Of a stretch of DNA of 64,000 nt, positions 60,020 through 64,000 are shown piece after piece. The notes beneath the pieces are model-generated. The model was not told the DNA's origin. It saw only the letters and a list, made by a program, of their open reading frames with translations, and did no database searches. How positions within the stretch are numbered: the stretch's first letter is position 1; every line of letters begins with the position of its first letter. The stretch lies in the NCBI GenBank assembly GCA_947034885.2, contig OX344755.2:25551052-25615051 (forward strand), written 5' to 3'. A program made the position numbers and the translations under genes. The stretch is from Thuidium tamariscinum. Taxonomy: Eukaryota > Streptophyta > Bryopsida > Hypnales > Thuidiaceae.

Positions 60020-61682
60020 TTAATCCTCATGCACCTTGTCGTACACTCCCGCTTTAAGGTAGGCAAGGTTCAGATCGGCTCCGTAAGCAACAGACATGAC
60101 ACGTACTCGGTTCTCATTCTCCACAAAGGTAATATAGAAAGCAAAATCCTTGTGCACAGCAGCTTTCTTTGGCGCAAAAATGGTTACATTGTTGGGCATG
60201 TACACCAGGGTGTAGTTGGCCGCTTCTTCATCACTCAGGCCTCCTTTGAAGCCTTGCCACTCCGCCTCCCGCTGCTTCCACTCTAGATTTGGCGATATAC
60301 TCTCCTCGTGACCTCGGTAAGTTCCTTTGGGCTCCTCCCTGCTGTCCACCAGTGGATCCCTGCAGCACCAAAAATCAGTCACCCGTAGCACCGTAAACCC
60401 TAAACCCTGATCTTAGTAAGCGGTAGACTGAACCATTAGAGACCTGATTCCGTCCCCAATACCGATCCCTGGTACGAACAGCAACTCATCTAGTCATGCA
60501 GTAGGTTGCACTTGGTTGGACTTATTCGTGAGTGGTGTAATCATGTCTTGACTGAAGGTCTACGGCCGCTATCTTGTTCTTTGAATGGAAATGGAAATGG
60601 GAATGGGACCAGCATCTTCGCACTTTCACAAAGAAATTCATATTCGGTGATGGAAACCATTTGATCCCAAGGAAGTTTCGTTCTGGTATCCAAAGTGATC
60701 CCTCCACAGCTCCCTACTAATGAAATTTGGTTTCTTCAATGCAGACGAACAGAACCAGTTTGCGTACATGCAGTCAACAACGAATCGCATTTCTCAAGCT
60801 AGAGATGGAAGCGATGTGTGGATCCATGCTATGTGGATGATAGATAAAATTTTCACACCTGGTATGCTTCCAGAGTGTCCCCGACCACGAAGAGTCCATT
60901 TTCTCTTCGTGGTCCTTCACCTCTTCCAGAAGAAGAACCACCCCAAGCTGACCTTCGTGGTCATAGAACACAGGCACGGAGATTCTTTGTTTGGGGTCTG
61001 CCAACAACAGGTTACTTGCCCGTCAGCTTAAGAAACAATACTAGGTCAATGCTGAATGCTCCGATCGGGTAAAGCCTCTGCCGATTGAAAATCAACTGAA
61101 TCCGAAAGAGATGAGGGTTGTGTTACTTACTAACATAAAACATGGGCTCGCTGAAAACGACCGACCTTGGGTCATTCGGCTTGAGATACCTCGCAACCCA
61201 CCCAAGGTTTCCATTGGGGACCAAAAGAACGCGTTGGTCATTAGAGTTTGGATGGAAAATTCCATCCGGTAAGGAGTGCTCCTCCAGTGTCATGTTCCAT
61301 GGCCCATACACCCAGTTGACGTCTTTGCCGAATCCTTTCGCATCATACCACTGGTTTCTGCACGCGAGCCCTAAACAGAGTCAATCGAAACATTAACATT
61401 TGGATACCAAACATACCGTACACACACCACACACTGGAACACGTACCGATGGAACAGCTTTGTTCTCTCCGGGTCCACAATTTGCAGAGACCGGACAGAC
61501 TTATATTCCTTGATGACGTCTTTCCCCTTGAACGGCTGATAATGGATCCAAAAGCCATGCCAGTGCTTCCAATGCGTGTCCGCTTGCCAGTACCAGATGT
61601 CGCGGGGGGTCACTTGCACCACGGTTTCATATCCGAGGCCCTTGCTGTCGGGCACGGTCCATTTCTCAGTGCCCACCTCCAT
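60020..61682 (-). CDS. DUF3598-like (calycin-like) protein, four exons, 313 aa
   Basis: The exons are 61,682-61,447, 61,357-61,131, 60,997-60,859 and 60,359-60,020. All introns are GT..AG and the phases join exactly, giving 942 nt including TAA or TGA stop. ATG 61,682 is chosen because the frame is closed upstream; ATG 61,700 would add six residues if the 5' intron were retained. The N-terminal half (about 45-170) has HWHGFWIHYQP, SVRSLQ, the LPDGIFHP turn, ARYLKPND and a FYDHEGQL strand, a pattern I associate with DUF3598, a beta-barrel calycin-like family of unknown function common in cyanobacteria and plastid-bearing eukaryotes. The C-terminal half (GHEESISPNLEW to the end) may be a second, divergent barrel. 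No transit peptide or membrane segment is seen at this start. The exact family assignment is from memory; that it is a real gene is much surer. Confidence 0.8.
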
Positions 61683-62060
61683 TTCAGCTCCCTGCTTCAT
61701 TCATAGAATTATAACCCATGAGCACGGTGAAACAGAAGCACAGTGACATAAAGAAGCCCCGGGATTGGCCTAAAACTGCCCTTGCTCTTGAAGCGGCTTC
61801 TGACGCGGGTACATTATCAAGTTTTCGATCAGTCAAAAGAGAACATTTCAATGCAGGGACGCTTTTAGCACCCCAACCCAACTCCAAAAATTCATAGCTA
61901 CTTCAATAGCTCAATGAGAGTCCCAAAATATGAATCAAAGTGGGTCACATGCGGCTTCTACTTCTCTTCCAGGGAAAATCGATCGGAAAATGTTCTGAGG
62001 TGTGCAACCCTCAGAAGACCCGGACTAGCGCTCAGAAGGACGCTTTATGGAAAACTCACC
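61683..62060 (-). other. Probable 5' UTR intron of the DUF3598-like gene
   Basis: On the - strand an AAG/GTGAGT donor (exon end at 62,060) and a GAAGCAG acceptor (exon start about 61,691) could remove this stretch. The upstream exon has stops in all useful frames, so it would be untranslated. A 19-codon upstream ORF (ATG GCA AGT..TAA) ends at the donor and might affect translation. Confidence 0.4.
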
Positions 62061-62930
62061 TTAAAACACTTTCAGTGTCATCTGCCTTTGGTTACGAAAG
62101 AATACCTTTGAACTTGCCATCCGTAAACAGCTCTTTGCGAGCTTACGTCTGAAAGTGAGGGTGGTGGCTCCTGCACAAAGGAGACGAAAATTGACCAATA
62201 CGAAGTTCGCTGACACAAACAGCCCCGGAATTTCCTCCTAAGAAGGACGGAATTAGGGATTTCAAAACGTATGGGTCTAACACATGAAAGGAAAATAAGT
62301 TGTGTGAGCCAGGAGTGGCGATCAACCCCCCAAGAAGCAAGAATTCATGGTAAGAAAATGACGAATTCGACTCTCACATTGTGAATCATATAACGGTGTC
62401 CAACTTCATATCACCAAGTAGGTGAGTGTCTTGCACTTATTTGATATTTTCCATACTTTGATAATCTGATTTGACAACCTAGATTGGCTAGTGAACTTCC
62501 GGTCGACAAAATCAGTGCCTTAATGTACCTGCGAAAGACGACGCTGTACTAGTGCTCAAGCTGCGATCAATTCGAACACGGCTGATCGATGCAACTTTTT
62601 GGATGCTACATGTGGGTGTCCAAATAAATCAACAGCAACAGCGTCATTCAAATGCACCCAAAAATTGGTGGCAGTGCGTTACTTCCAAGACAAGCGGCGA
62701 ACCACGACCACCCACTCCCCAACCCAACCCGTCAGCCAAGCTCCCAAATTGAGATGCGCACGCCACTGGGAGTGGAAGTAGCGAACGAGTTCCTGCCGGG
62801 GTTCCGCCTCCGTCCCTTCCAAGACACGCATTGCAGCAAGCTGAGCCATCTGCTTTACCCCTGGAACGCCGCTGCGGACAGTCGGACACTAAGTGTCCGA
62901 TGGATGACAGAGAATTCTGGGGCAGAAGTG
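62061..62930 (-). promoter_or_regulatory. Likely promoter and 5' region of the DUF3598-like gene
   Basis: This stretch is upstream of the gene and includes a CpG-richer patch (62,640-62,900) unlike the AT-rich surroundings. Open frames of 81 aa (-) and 108 aa (+) over the patch show no domain and probably reflect its GC content. I see no clear TATA box that I would defend. Confidence 0.3.
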
Positions 62931-63075
62931 CAATTGTTCATCCTCAAATTTTGTGTAAAAAGGGGAGGTCATGAATAGTAGCTTGGTCTATGGTGAATTA
63001 TTTTTGAATTTTTTAGTAGATGATTCACATGGTTTAAAAATGATGATTTTTACGAGGACCGGTCTATCTTTCTAG
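62929..63075 (+). repeat. Right copy of the direct repeat flanking the gene island
   Basis: Matches 59,205-59,350 in order and orientation. It is followed by an inverted TCTATCTTTCTAGTG / AAAAAGATAGACC pair around a CCCCTAACCCTAAA stretch. Confidence 0.6.
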
Positions 63076-63129
63076 TGATAACCCCTAACCCTAAAAAGAT
63101 AGACCTGTTACCACTGATTTCAAGCCTCA

Positions 63130-64000
63130 TTGTTTTTGTTTTGTTTTTGAACAAATGGGGGAACCATTGCATTAAAAAAAACGGAAACCACAACAGCCAA
63201 GCCAAAAAGGCTGGAATAGAGCATTAAAAAAAGAAAAAAAAGGAAAGTTAACTAAACCTAGATAAAAATACAAGAAGGAGGGCCTTGCCTCCTCTAGATG
63301 ATGGAGGACCCGATTCTAGATGCAATAATTGGAGACTTGAGCCATACACTATCAAATTTGTCCCAAATAGATGTGGCATCGTGTGGACGTTGGTGAGCGC
63401 AACATTGGGCTTTTAGTTGCACAGCTCGGCATGAGTCAAGGAGTGCATCCCAAACAGTGGCCTGTATGAGTTCCAAGGGCCACCGCTGCTATGAAAAGAT
63501 TGTACTGGTACGTGAGAGCCAAATAATCCAAATGCACAACCCCCTGAGTAAGGACCAAATATGTTTGAGTTTTCGAAATCGCTTGGGGGTTGATGATCCA
63601 AAAACGCATTGGGTGAATGTCATCCTGGCCTGAGGTCCTGTGATAAGATGCACATTCTTGAATCTTGAGGTAGTAGAGTATGGATTGAGAGTAATTCCAC
63701 ACCTCCTGAGCTCTTGGGCATGCAAAAAATCGATGGTGTAGCGATTCCTCTTCCCCTAGGTTATAATAGTTGCATTGTGTGTCAATGTTTGGGTTGATCA
63801 AGGCCCTCCAAGAATGCACTGCAATTGCATTGTGGAACACGGACCAAACAAAAGCAGCTTCCTTTTTAGATCTATCTTTTTGCCAAATGTCGTGCCAATC
63901 AAGGAGGAAGGCTTGTGCAAGGTGCCCTATCCACTTAGATGGAATTGACCTACTTAGCTGAGAATTTTTGGTGATAAGGTGCTGTCCTAAGGCTGTCGTG
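63130..64000 (-). pseudogene. 3' end of a LINE retrotransposon (RT C-terminus), damaged
   Basis: The - strand is open from the window edge through GHLAQAFLLDWHDIWQKDRS, VHSWRALINPN and a zinc-knuckle-like segment (C-N-Y-Y..E-E-S-L-H-H-R-F-F-A-C-P-R-A). This is the reverse-transcriptase-associated zinc-binding region of plant LINEs, but the second Cys of the usual C-x2-C is Tyr. The coding sense then moves to another frame near 63,655-63,725 (a frameshift), continuing through HIWSLLRGLCIWIIWLSR, a typical LINE tail. A TAG at 63,489 interrupts it, and it ends at about 63,294. The non-coding 3' region runs to about 63,130 with a CAAAACAAAAACAA tail on the - strand. The 5' part, including the RT core, is outside the window. 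Confidence 0.75.

Noticed and set aside
60392-60410. Telomere-like AAACCCTAAACCC sequence
   Set aside because: Only two units, inside an intron; this is at most a telo-box motif, not an internal telomere.
61343-61706. Overlapping + strand ORFs of 84-85 aa across the DUF3598-like exons
   Set aside because: Antisense shadows of well-supported exons on the - strand.
62644-62978. 81-aa (-) and 108-aa (+) ORFs in the GC-rich patch
   Set aside because: They overlap each other, have no domain, and lie where the promoter of the DUF3598-like gene is expected.

Overview
This window is plant nuclear DNA. It is AT-rich, gene-poor and packed with transposon remains. The clues are a four-exon gene with GT-AG introns, T-rich introns, a plant-type LINE with a zinc-knuckle C-terminus, paired CACTA (En/Spm) ends and many MITE-like elements. 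The lineage cannot be fixed from sequence alone. Low gene density and a DUF3598-like gene (a family mostly known to me from cyanobacteria, algae and some plants) would suit a large-genome early-diverging land plant such as a fern or bryophyte, but this is inference.

Layout. 1-8,690 differs from the rest: it is G+T-skewed on the + strand, GC-richer, and holds exon-like coding islands between T-rich, GT..AG-bounded stretches. No continuous reading frame joins them, so I treat it as a broken or captured gene; a few islands weakly recall FANCI (Fanconi anaemia I). It ends at a CACTA-type terminus at 9,089. From 9,090 to about 59,000 I recognise no gene. This part is layered mobile DNA: one well-paired CACTA element (39,917-42,806) and a second probable one (17,426-24,133); a family of about 890-945 bp elements ending CCCC..GGGG at TTAA-like sites (at least eight copies); a 180-330 bp inverted-repeat family starting ATTAGAGGAG; several smaller hairpin MITEs; two very long palindromes (49,466-50,511 and 52,605-53,262); several diverged tandem arrays; and a CA/TA microsatellite. 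59,200-62,930 is a GC-richer island with the one confident gene, on the - strand: four exons encoding a 313-residue DUF3598-like protein, with a probable 5' UTR exon. A direct repeat of about 145 bp flanks the island. 63,130-64,000 is the 3' end of a damaged LINE on the - strand.

How the parts relate. Nested insertions give a relative history. A TTAA-family copy sits inside the CACTA element at 39.9-42.8 kb. Another copy is split by an ATTAGAGGAG element (56,944-57,224), and a third by a 1 kb foldback (49,466-50,511). Removing the inserts restores lengths of 942 and 889 bp, matching intact copies. A truncated TTAA-family copy abuts the CACTA terminus at 9,089, which suggests that CACTA DNA carrying the broken gene landed inside it, with the other half left of this window. 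The most unusual signal is the TTAA-site family: its ends resemble the piggyBac signature, which is not a commonly reported plant transposon type. No transposase is encoded here.
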